Numbered from the stretch's first letter, positions 45,041-54,003 are shown. The stretch: DNA of 64,000 nt from Tritrichomonas musculus (GCA_039105265.1 JAPFFF010000038.1:1054001-1118000), one strand, 5' to 3'. Translations and numbers: made by a program. The notes: generated by a model not told the origin, from the letters alone.

Positions 45041-45592
45041 TTACATCATATCTTCAAAGATGCGATTTCTCCTACCAATAGGTCTCATAGGTATATATTG
45101 AGGTTGTTGTTCTTCTTCATATTGTTGTGGCGGTTCTTCAGGAACATACTGTTGTCTTGGTTTACTCATCCTTTTATCAACAACCTCCTTTATCATACGT
45201 CTCTGTTCTTTCTTCTCTCGACTTATCTTCATTTCTTCACCTAGTGATTTTAGCTGTTTTAGTATTTCCTCATTCACAGTAGGGTCATAAACTTGGCTTT
45301 GTTGAGTTTTTCGAGGTTTTGTAGGTTTTCGTGCAGCTTTCGAACTTATTGGCTTTCTTGGCTTTTCTTCAAGTTCCTCATGTTCTTCACTGTCTGAGTT
45401 TTCTTGAGTTTCTTCGTTATTTTCACTTTCTGAGTTTTCTTGATATTCTCGAGTTATTGGAGTTTTTCGCTGTTTTACAATATACTTGTCTTTGGTTTTT
45501 GTAGGTAAAACTTCCCAATCTGGGTCATCCCTTCCATTCAACCATTTATGAATAACTGCAAGTCTCTTAGAACCTGTTAGATGTTTTGACAT
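45041..45592 (-). CDS. Disordered charged protein of element B
   Basis: The 183-residue protein has a short folded start (MSKHLTGSKRLAVIHKWLN), then Glu/Ser-rich and Lys/Pro-rich regions (EENSDSEEHEELEE-type and KAARKPTKPRKTQ), a helix, and a Gln/Pro-rich C-terminus with IPMRPIGRRNRIFEDMM. It lies between the capsid and pVI-like genes. Possibly a core or scaffold protein. Not recognised. Confidence 0.6.
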   Translation of the reverse strand: MSKHLTGSKRLAVIHKWLNGRDDPDWEVLPTKTKDKYIVKQRKTPITREYQENSESENNEETQENSDSEEHEELEEKPRKPISSKAARKPTKPRKTQQSQVYDPTVNEEILKQLKSLGEEMKISREKKEQRRMIKEVVDKRMSKPRQQYVPEEPPQQYEEEQQPQYIPMRPIGRRNRIFEDMM

Positions 45593-45639
45593 TTAAAATA
45601 AACAAAAAAGTCCAAAAATTTAGTTTTTTTGAGTTTTCA

Positions 45640-46095
45640 TTAGATGTAGGTTCTCGCCCGATTGTTGGTAGTAAATTCACTCTCTTGTAATGATCTAGAC
45701 GAAAATGCTGGCTTTTCAAGAGGTGCTCCAACTGAATCACCTTTTGCAGATTTATTAATTGATGATAAGGCAGTTTTCACTTTTCCTTCTGGGACATATT
45801 TTAATGCTGTGTCAGCTATATTTGCTATTTTATTTCTTGTACTATCGCTCAAGAAGCTTTCACCAAGACCTCTCGCAACTGAACCAATAACACCAGCATG
45901 CTTGGTTAATCCACCTGCTGAAGCATCTAATAGTTTACTTGCAAGACCTCCCGAAAAACTATCTGCTGCTCCCATTAATAACTTACCGCCTAGTCCTACT
46001 CCTCCTTTTATTATCTCTTGCCATGGAGAAAATTGTTGCTTTTTGGAATAATTTGGCTTCCAATAATCTTCTACTGAATGACGTTCAATTCCCAT
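45640..46095 (-). CDS. Gly/Ala-rich amphipathic protein, adenovirus pVI-like by position
   Basis: The 151-residue protein has amphipathic Gly/Ala/Leu helices (IIKGGVGLGGKLLMGAADSF and GVIGSVARGLGESFLS). In adenovirus, protein VI is a Gly/Ala-rich amphipathic, membrane-lytic capsid interior protein cleaved by the viral protease. The composition and place between capsid and ATPase genes suggest a comparable role. This is an analogy, not proven homology. Confidence 0.55.
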   Translation of the reverse strand: MGIERHSVEDYWKPNYSKKQQFSPWQEIIKGGVGLGGKLLMGAADSFSGGLASKLLDASAGGLTKHAGVIGSVARGLGESFLSDSTRNKIANIADTALKYVPEGKVKTALSSINKSAKGDSVGAPLEKPAFSSRSLQESEFTTNNRARTYI

Positions 46096-46112
46096 TTTTA
46101 AAAAATAAAAAA

Positions 46113-46979
46113 TTATTCGAAATAGTACTTAGATGCCGTAATGTTCATTACGAACTTCTCATGTGGTTCTTTATGTTGTAAGTATTCAGCTACTGTCTGC
46201 TTAGTATTTAATGAGTTATTAGTTTGTTGCAACAAGCTAGTAAAATCTTCCTCACTATATCCTGTATAACATATGATATCTGTTGCTAACCTTTTCGCAT
46301 TCATATGAACAAATCGAATAGTTTGGATAGCCATGATACATGTTAAATTATAGTGTCTTGTCTTGGTTAACAACTTGATAAATTCACTATTACCATTCTT
46401 TAATAAATCACTACCTGCACAATCATCTAGTATCAATAATGTGTTATATGGATATGATGATGTTTCATACTTGACTAACTTATTGGCTATATATATTATT
46501 TTATCATTGAGCTCATTTAAATGATGCTTCTCAATGAGCCTCCTCATTTCGTCATTGGTCTCTTTCATTCGAGATAATACATATTTGACAATAGCATAAT
46601 ACTTTATCTTTCTTCGAAGATGTCTTTTAAGATAACTCATTAATTCTCTTTCCTTTACATAATCGATTCTTGATCGTATCTGTTTATTAAGTGTTTCAGC
46701 TGTTTTATCCATTTTACCAGAGCTTGAGCAAAATATTATCTTTTGGTAGTATGGATGTTTAAACAACCTCTCTGTTATCATAATATGTCTCCATATCCAA
46801 AAACTTTTCCCAGCACCTGGTTTACCAATTAAAAAGTATATACCATTTGTGCTAAAAGGATAATCAGGTGATAATGGTTTAATCAAAGCACCATCTATCT
46901 CTTTCATGTTCTTCTGTAAGGTCTCTTTAATCAATGTTTCTACTTTATTTATGAGTTCTGCACTTGGGGGTTCATCCAT
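46113..46979 (-). CDS. FtsK/HerA-type (A32-like) genome-packaging ATPase
   Basis: The 288-residue protein has a Walker A motif YFLIGKPGAGKSFWIWRHI near residue 50 and Walker B NTLLILDDCAGSDL near 180, followed by LLTKTRHYNLTCIMAIQTIR, typical of the sensor region of A32-type ATPases. These pump viral DNA into capsids. Length and motif spacing match Maverick ATPases. It lies 10 bp downstream of the integrase gene on the same strand. Confidence 0.92.
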   Translation of the reverse strand: MDEPPSAELINKVETLIKETLQKNMKEIDGALIKPLSPDYPFSTNGIYFLIGKPGAGKSFWIWRHIMITERLFKHPYYQKIIFCSSSGKMDKTAETLNKQIRSRIDYVKERELMSYLKRHLRRKIKYYAIVKYVLSRMKETNDEMRRLIEKHHLNELNDKIIYIANKLVKYETSSYPYNTLLILDDCAGSDLLKNGNSEFIKLLTKTRHYNLTCIMAIQTIRFVHMNAKRLATDIICYTGYSEEDFTSLLQQTNNSLNTKQTVAEYLQHKEPHEKFVMNITASKYYFE

Positions 46980-46989
46980 TTACAAATTT

Positions 46990-48144
46990 TTAAATGTATT
47001 TCATAATTTTATCTGGTATTGGTTTGCCCTCAACCTTTTGACCTGCTTTAATTTGTCGTTCATAATTTTTCTTTTGTTCCAACCAATATTGTCTTTCTGC
47101 TGTACCAAGTACTAATGGATTACCTCTCCTTACATCTCTAATAGTTTGTCTAGCAAAGGCATCATCACCTTCGACTCCTTCCCATTTTAAATCATACTTA
47201 CCAGTATCTTCATCAAAGTTATATATTTTTTCAATAATACCTTCTTTACCTTCATTTAGTCTTTCAGCTACTTTAATCCTTTTGTCTCTTGTCCTTAACA
47301 ACCTATATCCAGGGAATGAACTAGTTGAACCATCTTTGGACTTGACCACAAACTGGTTACCTTTTTGTGAGTCAACTATATAAGACTCATTGGACAAATT
47401 ACTTCTTCTTTTACCAAATGGTTCTTTTTCGAGTACTAACCTGACCTTCTCACCTGGATTAAAATGGTATGGATTAATGCGTGCATTCTTTTGTATGTAC
47501 TTTATTTCATCCTCTGGAGTAATATCATTAGGTGCTTTATTATCTAAAGACCTATGAGGAGAGTTGTTATATATGTTGACCAAATCATGCATCTCCTTTG
47601 GTTGAATAAACCTATTTTCACCAATAGCATCTCTTATAGTTCTCATAAACCTATTAATAATGCCAAGTACATTATGGTTATTCTCAGTTGTTGTTCGGTA
47701 TTTTATGTTCTTCTCTCTCATGAAGTCTAAGACTGTTGATGATAAATATGCTGCATCCTCATCACTTGTTATCGAATATACATGAGGTACATCATTAACA
47801 AATTTATGAAGTGCTGTTAATACTTCTCTTGCTCCTTTACCATTCATAGGATATGCATATGCTTTTCTGGTGTTGATATTGATGAACATTAGATAATTCA
47901 ACCCACCTGCCTCTTTATTATTAATGAAGGTATCCATTTGATAACCATGAGGATGTTTGGATACAATAGGTATAAATTGTGCTTTAGGTACTCTCTTATC
48001 ATGTACTACTCTTTCATCAAAGTATTTCTTTGCTTCTTCTTCATTTAGATTCTCTTGTTTTGCCATGCTAAGGTATTTGTCCAAGGTCTTCCATTTAGCT
48101 TTGTTGTATAATTTTTCATATGGGCTTGGTTCTTCTTTACTCAT
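46990..48144 (-). CDS. Retroviral-type integrase of element B
   Basis: The 384-residue rve integrase has YQMDTFIN near 75, DVPHVYSITSDEDAAYLSS near 120 and NNHNVLGIINRFMRTIRDA near 160, followed by YNNSPHRSLDNKAPNDIT. The C-terminal half has a PGYRLLRT turn and a chromo/Tudor-like domain (KEGIIEKIYNFDEDTGKY). It is the closest relative in the window of the compact element's integrase. Adjacent genes are the ATPase and the putative minor capsid protein, an arrangement also retained in part in the compact element. Confidence 0.93.
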   Translation of the reverse strand: MSKEEPSPYEKLYNKAKWKTLDKYLSMAKQENLNEEEAKKYFDERVVHDKRVPKAQFIPIVSKHPHGYQMDTFINNKEAGGLNYLMFININTRKAYAYPMNGKGAREVLTALHKFVNDVPHVYSITSDEDAAYLSSTVLDFMREKNIKYRTTTENNHNVLGIINRFMRTIRDAIGENRFIQPKEMHDLVNIYNNSPHRSLDNKAPNDITPEDEIKYIQKNARINPYHFNPGEKVRLVLEKEPFGKRRSNLSNESYIVDSQKGNQFVVKSKDGSTSSFPGYRLLRTRDKRIKVAERLNEGKEGIIEKIYNFDEDTGKYDLKWEGVEGDDAFARQTIRDVRRGNPLVLGTAERQYWLEQKKNYERQIKAGQKVEGKPIPDKIMKYI

Positions 48145-48150
48145 TTATTT

Positions 48151-49155
48151 TTAAATAAACATCTTATCGTATTGAAGGAATTGCATTTCGATAACAAATG
48201 AATCTTTAGGAGGTAGTTTGGTTGGACAATTATAATGTGCATCACTATAGAAGTCTATCCAAAACCTTTGGTCCATTGAGTTTAACTTGAAGTACTTAAT
48301 AGGACTATATTCAACATCACTATCTCCAATATAGTTATGCAATGCTTGTTCACCAATAGATGAATATATTTTACATGGATGTCTGTCCCATACATTATCA
48401 AATACCAACCTCTTACTTAAAGTTGAATACTTCTTAGGGTTATTTTGATAAGCTCCTGTGCCTATATTAAACACATCTGCAAAGTCCTCATTCCAATCAC
48501 CAATTTGGAAAAAATTGATAAATTGGCTTGAATCTTCCTCTATATTATCATTATTTTTGGTATATATAATTTCATGAAAACCATCTTTATCATAATATCC
48601 ATCTGTTTGTATATCTCGATATGCAATTAATGAATCATTTTGGGAAAATGCATTTCCATATTGTCCATGCATAGCTATCCAAGATTTCATCGCGGTGTTG
48701 ACAGCATCAAAGAACCCTCTTAAGTCCCCTTCCTCTGACACCCAATCAATAACATCAAAATTTGCTATCCATTTCCAAGTAGGCTCTTTTTCATATTCTA
48801 CTTTGAGCTCGTCCTGGTAGAATTTATCAACTAGTTCTTGAGTTAAAATAGGGTCGTTTATATTTCCTCCATGTAAAACAAAGTAGGATTTTTGTACTTT
48901 AAATATAGTCACATTAAATTCTAATTTGCGTCTTCTCTTAATGATATGCGCTGAACGAACACCAACAATAGATTCCCCTTTGTTTGCAGTTGACCATTCT
49001 GGTGGGAAATTAAACCAATACCTATTAAACTTAGCTTTATCATGTTGAGCATCCTCAAGGAAGTAGGCTGTTTCGATTGGAAGAGGTGTATTACCATCAT
49101 TAACTATATTATCTCGATTAGGATATAAAGTGTTAACACTTGGTGGTAATTCCAT
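48151..49155 (-). CDS. Putative minor capsid (penton) protein
   Basis: The 334-residue strand-rich protein starts MELPPSVNTLYPNRDN. Conserved blocks PIETAYFLED, RYWFNFPPEWSTANKGESIV and RRRKLEFNVTIF near the N-terminus, and FWIDFYSDAHYN with SFVIEMQFLQYDKM at the end, are shared with the 430-aa protein of the compact element. Position in the virion module and the beta-rich ends fit a single jelly-roll penton protein, the only expected capsid gene not otherwise assigned. It could instead be an integrase-associated factor, since both copies adjoin integrase genes. Confidence 0.6.
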   Translation of the reverse strand: MELPPSVNTLYPNRDNIVNDGNTPLPIETAYFLEDAQHDKAKFNRYWFNFPPEWSTANKGESIVGVRSAHIIKRRRKLEFNVTIFKVQKSYFVLHGGNINDPILTQELVDKFYQDELKVEYEKEPTWKWIANFDVIDWVSEEGDLRGFFDAVNTAMKSWIAMHGQYGNAFSQNDSLIAYRDIQTDGYYDKDGFHEIIYTKNNDNIEEDSSQFINFFQIGDWNEDFADVFNIGTGAYQNNPKKYSTLSKRLVFDNVWDRHPCKIYSSIGEQALHNYIGDSDVEYSPIKYFKLNSMDQRFWIDFYSDAHYNCPTKLPPKDSFVIEMQFLQYDKMFI

Positions 49156-49179
49156 TTCGAGTTGAATAAAAAGTCTTTA

Positions 49180-50757
49180 TTAATATACAACACCTGTTTC
49201 TAATTCATTGTTTTGAAGTTCTCGAAGTATTCTCTTTCTAATATCTGGTATATTGCGTTGTTTAAACTTACCATTTCCTTCATGCAAAAAGGTACGACAA
49301 GATTCCATTAGAAACACTCCACAATCCTTGTTATTCCTTTGACTAGGTACATCATAATATTTTGCTTTTAACTTACCTGTTCCTGAAATATTGATCCACT
49401 TATTAAGTGTCTTTACCTCTGGTGCCATTGACTTATTCTCAGAGTCATAGCATTCGATTATTTTCTTTGGATATCGAACAATACATAAAACCCAATGTTC
49501 TCCATCTGAGCAAATGGGGACAAATACTTTATCGAAATGTGTAAATGACTGTTTACCTGAGATAGGACTTTTCATCAGTTCATGTATTTTTTCCATATCA
49601 TTAGTCTCATATGCCATAGAAAGGAGGGTATAAAATGCAGTAGGTACAACCAATATTTTCTTTTTATCAAACTCTGCTTCATTTTGACCAGGTTGTTTAT
49701 TCAATCTCTTTCCTTTGTTATATAGAAGTTTCAAGTAGTCATCAATAACATCTTCTTCTATATTTTCATCATTGACTAAACTCCTCCAATCATGAATTTT
49801 ATGACGTCTTTGGTCTACTGTAAACTCTCCTGTCTTCTGTGGTGTCATACGGGGTTCTCTTGGAGGAGGACTAGTACCTCGAGAGGTATGTGATGATGGA
49901 AACTGTGGAGGTGGTGATGAAGGAGGAGGTGGTGGAGGTGGTGGAGGTGAAGGTGAACGAGAAGGAGGAGGAGGTGGAGGTGAAGGTGAACGAGGTCGTT
50001 TTGATTTTTTCTTATGTTGTTTTGATTTTTTCTTAGGTCTATCATCCTCGTCTAAATTTGTACTACTTTGAAGTAAAAGTTGAATTCTGTTTTGATTTTG
50101 ATCCCTTGTTGGTGGCTCAACATTTGTGGGTCGGTTCCTACCGATTTTCCTAAGGTTAAGATGATAATCATTTCGATTTAAAGTTGGAGGTCTGGGTAAT
50201 GGAGCCAATTCTGGTATATCATCTGTTTGAATACCTCTAGTTTTATATTCTTTCTTATCACTTTTCAATGTTCTTTCTTTCATCTGCTCTCTCAGTTCTC
50301 TAGCTGCTTGTTTTTCCTCCTCAGTCTTCATTCGAGATATCCTTATGTTGATAATATCATAATGTAATTTTATCTCTGTTAATATACCTTGATCTGATTC
50401 TTGGAGAGAATATTGATATGGCTTTAATACTGTTATGTAATGCCCATGTTCATCTTTATCATCTTGATTTTTCTTAATCGCAAACACGCAACCTGTAAAT
50501 TTTGCTCTTGGTTTCTCTCTCTTGAGTCTATTAGCAAATTCAAGTACGTCTTTAAAAGCTATACTAGTATTTAAATATGTCTCATATAATTTTTGTAGAT
50601 TTATTTGATTATTAGAGAACTTCCATATAGTTTGACCCAAACCTCTTGTTAATCTTGCAACATCTCTATCAACTAGTTTAGGTCGAAATTTAATAGTACC
50701 TTGTAGTAGTTGTATTTTATTGTTAGGTTTAGTTTGTGTACCTACATCACTTGTCAT
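49180..50757 (-). CDS. Ulp1/adenovirus-type cysteine protease with disordered N-terminus
   Basis: The 525-residue protein has a C-terminal protease domain at about 380-515 with the C48/C5-type catalytic set: GEHWVLCIV (His), IIECYDSEN (Asp), and VPSQRNNKDCGVFLM (Gln and Cys). Polinton proteases of this class mature capsid proteins. The N-terminal half contains two motifs, SDVGTQTKP near the start and RGIQTDDIPE at about 170, and a long Pro/Ser/Arg region (RSPSPPPPPPPPPSSPP) with Lys-rich stretches. The N-terminal extension is much longer than adenovirus protease, so the protein may have a second structural or transport role. Confidence 0.88.
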   Translation of the reverse strand: MTSDVGTQTKPNNKIQLLQGTIKFRPKLVDRDVARLTRGLGQTIWKFSNNQINLQKLYETYLNTSIAFKDVLEFANRLKREKPRAKFTGCVFAIKKNQDDKDEHGHYITVLKPYQYSLQESDQGILTEIKLHYDIINIRISRMKTEEEKQAARELREQMKERTLKSDKKEYKTRGIQTDDIPELAPLPRPPTLNRNDYHLNLRKIGRNRPTNVEPPTRDQNQNRIQLLLQSSTNLDEDDRPKKKSKQHKKKSKRPRSPSPPPPPPSRSPSPPPPPPPPPSSPPPQFPSSHTSRGTSPPPREPRMTPQKTGEFTVDQRRHKIHDWRSLVNDENIEEDVIDDYLKLLYNKGKRLNKQPGQNEAEFDKKKILVVPTAFYTLLSMAYETNDMEKIHELMKSPISGKQSFTHFDKVFVPICSDGEHWVLCIVRYPKKIIECYDSENKSMAPEVKTLNKWINISGTGKLKAKYYDVPSQRNNKDCGVFLMESCRTFLHEGNGKFKQRNIPDIRKRILRELQNNELETGVVY

Positions 50758-50823
50758 TTAAAAATCAAATAAAAGAAAGAAGAAGAAGATGTTGTTTATT
50801 TCATTTTTTTTATTTCTGTATAA

Positions 50824-51087
50824 ATGGCTTATTTCATGACCATAAAAGAGCGTATATATATCCTCTATAAAATAGTATCTTACCTCTATGATTATAGATG
50901 TGAGACTAATGAGGGAGTATGTAATATTTTAATTAATAAGATAAAAGAGTTAGCTGCTGAGTATTTCGAACCTGAATTTCTTGGTGTAATGATGAAAGAT
51001 GGTGATTTGGAATTTATCGACCAAATAGAACATTTTGCCTTTGAGTTCTTAGAGTACCAAATATCTAATCTGCCCTCGCATTTATAA
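50824..51087 (+). CDS. Small helical protein of element B
   Basis: Eighty-seven residues (MAYFMTIKERIYILYKIVSY), mostly helical, acidic in the second half. It is encoded divergently from the protease and overlaps the HNH gene tail to tail. Not recognised. Confidence 0.5.
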   Translation: MAYFMTIKERIYILYKIVSYLYDYRCETNEGVCNILINKIKELAAEYFEPEFLGVMMKDGDLEFIDQIEHFAFEFLEYQISNLPSHL

Positions 51088-51400
51088 TTTTGGGCATATC
51101 CCTGTTATAGTTACTATCAGTTGGGGTTATCCATCTTAAGTTGCTTAGATGGTAGTCAGCCCTATTCCTATTGATATGGTCTACCTCTATTTTATGTTGT
51201 GGGTCATCATTAGGTATGAACTGTCTTGCTATAAGTACATGTTTCAAGTAGTAGTTGCCATTTAGACATACTCGTATATACCCCTTTATATGTTTTGCAT
51301 CTTTGCATATAAAATGATTACTCTTACGTCTTATAGTAAAGGGGTACCTATTCAGTATCTCATAGTCGTTAGTAAAGCCTTTGAGTGGCACAAATGACAT
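51065..51400 (-). CDS. HNH endonuclease-like protein
   Basis: The 111-residue protein has an HNH_3-type core: HVLIARQFIPND, then KIEVDHINRNRADYHLSNLRW, and ITPTDSNYNRDM, as in small homing endonucleases of viruses and phages. Two strands precede it (YIRVCLNGNYYLKH), typical of the NUMOD-like start. The acidic-His pair VDHIN and NLRW-type Asn are visible. Such genes spread as selfish elements within viral genomes. It lies at the right end of element B, inside the terminal repeat boundary. Confidence 0.85.
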   Translation of the reverse strand: MSFVPLKGFTNDYEILNRYPFTIRRKSNHFICKDAKHIKGYIRVCLNGNYYLKHVLIARQFIPNDDPQHKIEVDHINRNRADYHLSNLRWITPTDSNYNRDMPKIINARAD

Positions 51401-51441
51401 TTACTCACTTTTTAAATGATTCATTTCATTTTTATTTTCGT

Positions 51442-51744
51442 ATGAACAAGTGGGGGAAAATCATTGTTGATAGAATTGATAATAATGAACCTCGTCATTA
51501 TCCTCTTGATGACAAAGAAAGAAACATTACCAAGTTCCCAAAGAAAAAAAAGCGAGTGGGCTTGTATAAAAACTATAAGGAACATCAAGAAGAAGAAGAA
51601 GAAGAAATGTTTATAGTGACAGAGTGTCATTTTATTCCCTATGAATATAAAGAGATAGGTGTTCAAACTGAAGACCTTTGGGATGTAGGTGTTCAAACTA
51701 ATGCTGAACTACCTCATATAGAAGAACTACTTAGTAAAATCTAA
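51442..51744 (+). CDS. Small protein with two GVQT motifs
   Basis: About 100 residues from the ATG at 51442 (MNKWGKIIVDRIDNNEP), placed by the TTTCATTTTTATTTTCGT leader. It has a basic middle and Glu-rich stretch, and ends with the tandem motif IGVQTEDLWDVGVQTNAE. These resemble LC8 ligands and match motifs in the protease and 174-aa proteins. It is the last gene before the right terminal repeat. Confidence 0.65.
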   Translation: MNKWGKIIVDRIDNNEPRHYPLDDKERNITKFPKKKKRVGLYKNYKEHQEEEEEEMFIVTECHFIPYEYKEIGVQTEDLWDVGVQTNAELPHIEELLSKI

Positions 51745-51774
51745 CTTCTTTTATTTTAATTTTTGTTGTAGTAG

Positions 51775-52007
51775 GTACGAGATTCTCGGGGCTGGTACCT
51801 GTGCCGTTTCATAGATGGGCGGTTGTGGGGTGGGGTACCTGTGCCGTTTCATTGATGGGGAGCAGTAGTGAGAACAAGAATATTTTTTTCTTTTCTTTTC
51901 TTTTTTTCTTTTTCTTTTCTTTTCTTTTTTTTCTTTTTCTTTTATGACGAGTTCGTGTTGACGGTGTGGGTGCCAGCCCCAGCGGAAACCGACTCGTATA
52001 TACTACT
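51775..52007 (-). repeat. Right terminal inverted repeat of element B
   Basis: Reverse complement of 26517-26748, with at least one base difference and a slightly different length in the T/C-rich tract. Internal direct repeats lie at 51795-51817 and 51835-51857, 40 bp apart as in the left copy. Confidence 0.93.
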
Positions 52008-52314
52008 AATTATAAGCTTGATTTTTATAGTTCTTTCATAAATTATATCCTCAGCTTTTAACCGTATTTCTTCATCAATTAATTTACATATAATATCAAT
52101 TACAATAATTTTTTCAAAGTTGTATCGCCAATTTTCAAATATTTTTTTTATAATTACCTATATTATATTCAAATTCCTAGGTCAATTCATCGACCTTTAA
52201 AACTAATGATTTTACTCTATGATTCATATCACTAGTACAAAAAACTATTCATTAAGAAAATTAATATTATCATTATTATATTAAATTTTAAAGAAAAATT
52301 CAATAATTGTTCAA
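52008..52314. other. AT-rich flank of element B
   Basis: No gene seen. It holds the upstream region of the tRNA-Ala gene. Confidence 0.6.
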
Positions 52315-52386
52315 GGGTGTTTAGCTCAGTGGTAGAGCGCTACATTTGCATTGTAGAGGCCAGGAGTTCGATCCTCCTAACATCCA
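52315..52386 (+). tRNA. tRNA-Ala (anticodon UGC)
   Basis: A 72-nt cloverleaf. The acceptor stem is GGGTGTT/AACATCC with the G3:U70 pair that marks alanine tRNA. The anticodon stem CTACA/TGTAG encloses loop TTTGCAT, giving UGC. The T arm is AGGAG-TTCGATC-CTCCT and the discriminator is A. An A-box (TAGCTCAGTGG) and B-box (AGTTCGATCC) are present, and a T-run (TTTTTTTT) 3' of the gene is a Pol III terminator. No intron. Confidence 0.96.
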
Positions 52387-52559
52387 AATTTTTTTTCAAT
52401 AGGAATAATACTTTCTTGTCTTTCATTTTCTTTTCAGATGATTTAATATCTTGTTTTACCAGCAATTTCCAAAAATTATATCAATTTTTTCAATTTCTTA
52501 ATTAATTTTATTTATAATAAAAAGAATCTAAAATTAATCAATGACATGCTAAATTTTGA

Positions 52560-53330
52560 ATGTTTAATTCATTTTTCTCTAAATATTTTGAAAAGATTGT
52601 AAAGATTTCATATATCAATCGTCTGACCGTTGTGCTGAAAAATTATTTGGATATTTTAGCTACATGTATTTCATTACTTTATTTTATCTTTTTCTTTATA
52701 TACTTTACCAAACGAACTAGATCCAAAATTGCATTTATCTTTTAAAAACAAAAAATGTGCTAACAATTTACTCATATCAAAAATGGATAAAATGCAAATA
52801 TGCAAAATTTCCAAAGTTAGAGAAAGCTAACAAACAAAAAAATATTTTCTGATTATTTAAAGTTTAAAAAAATAGTTTATGCCATAATGATGAGAAGCAA
52901 TCAAATACTCCATTTTTAATTTCTGTACTGGGAGAAGTAATTGAAATTTCAGCCAACGATGAGCATCTTTTAAAAGCAAATGATTCTATTTTAGCTACTT
53001 AAGGTAGGACTGATATTTTATTTAGAGATGAACATCCATAAAAAGCACATATTCCTTTTGAAAATACAGATGAAGGGCTGTAAAAAAAGATTTCAGATAA
53101 TGAAGAGCATCTACTGAAAGTATTCTTTTGCATTAAGTTGACAAATGGAGGGATTTTAATATTTATGAGATATGAGATTTTATCAAATGTACATTGTCCA
53201 AGATGCATCCACAAAAAGCATATGATTCAATTGGTTCCAATGAAGAAGGACCTTGAAAGTAATTTTGGTCAGAGATGAACATTAACTAAATGCAAAATTT
53301 TTGATTTTGGTAATAGAATATGGAATAATT
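52560..53330 (-). pseudogene. Decayed BspA-type LRR-kinase gene
   Basis: On the minus strand, LRR_5-type repeats are readable at about 52880-53300 (FSRCSSLSEI, AFYGCSSLNKISV). Downstream on the same strand, at about 52680-52745, lies a kinase glycine loop FGSSSFGKVYKEKDK followed by VAKISK-like residues in a frame broken by stops. LRR followed by kinase is a known trichomonad arrangement; the intact gene at 18655-21807 has the reverse order. Several stops and frame changes are present, and the rest of the kinase is gone. Confidence 0.7.
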
Positions 53331-53629
53331 TTTTTTTTTTTCAGTGAAATACAATTGTAAAAATAATTTAATTCAATGAATAATGCTTCATTTTCCCTCA
53401 AAAAATATTCATTGAACTAAAATCTGATTATTATATATTTGATCAAAAAATAAAACCTCTTTTTCTCCTAAAGATTATCAATAAAATTAATGCAATATCA
53501 AACAAGATTACTCATTCATATATTTAAAACACGAAAGATAATGCTATTTATGAGAAAAAAAGATTTTTCTAAAAAAGACGTTAACATCACTTAACTTTAC
53601 TTGATGTTGAAAAAAAAAAATCTAAAAAA
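53331..53629. other. AT-rich intergenic DNA
   Basis: No gene seen; it separates the LRR-kinase relic from tRNA-Val. Confidence 0.6.
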
Positions 53630-53701
53630 TGTCCCACTGCGGAATCGAACCGCAGTCTGATCCGTGTCAAGGATCTATTCTAACCATTATACTAGTGGGA
53701 C
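53630..53701 (-). tRNA. tRNA-Val (anticodon GAC)
   Basis: A 72-nt cloverleaf on the minus strand. The acceptor stem GTCCCAC/GTGGGAC is perfect. The D-arm region holds ATGGTTAGA. The anticodon stem GATCC/GGATC has loop TTGACAC, giving GAC. The T arm is CTGCGG-TTCGATT-CCGCAG and the discriminator is A. The Val identity rests on the anticodon and on A73; the body also resembles eukaryotic Asp and Glu tRNAs. G34 is unusual, because eukaryotes normally read GUC/GUU Val codons with an AAC (inosine) tRNA. Confidence 0.9.
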
Positions 53702-54003
53702 TATGTTTTAAAGAGATAAAATAATTTATGTATTCAATAATATAATCTAAAAAAAAGAAATCATTATTTCAAAATATGAAATAAATAAGATTTATTTAAT
53801 AAAATAGCTAAAAAATGCTTTAAAAAGATATTTCACTTTTAATTTATTCTTTTCCAAATGCTTATGTTAAAAATAAAAATATTTGATATTTGTTTGATTG
53901 GTATACAAAATCTTAATACAAGTATTATAATGATTCTTTGCTATATATGAGTTATTATCCTGGGTTTTTGCACATTAAATCAAAAAAAAAATTATTGTAA
54001 ATA
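53702..54003. other. AT-rich intergenic DNA
   Basis: No gene or repeat recognised. Confidence 0.6.

Larger units (their letters stand above)
26517..52007. mobile_element. Maverick/Polinton element B, apparently whole
   Basis: A 25.5-kb element bounded by 232/233-bp inverted repeats. It encodes the full Maverick set: protein-primed PolB, rve integrase, FtsK/HerA-type ATPase, Ulp1/adenovirus-type protease, a candidate double-jelly-roll major capsid protein and a candidate minor capsid protein, plus two large fibre-like proteins and about a dozen smaller genes. All recognisable genes are open and the terminal repeats are nearly identical, so insertion is probably recent. The expected 6-bp target duplication is not visible (CTCTGA on the left, AATTAT on the right). 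Most genes run on the minus strand from the protease towards the fibre genes. Confidence 0.95.

Noticed and set aside
26511-52013. A 6-bp target duplication around element B
   Set aside because: The flanks CTCTGA and AATTAT do not match, so none can be claimed.
52560-52745. 61-aa plus-strand frame after tRNA-Ala
   Set aside because: It is antisense to the kinase remnant of the LRR-kinase relic.
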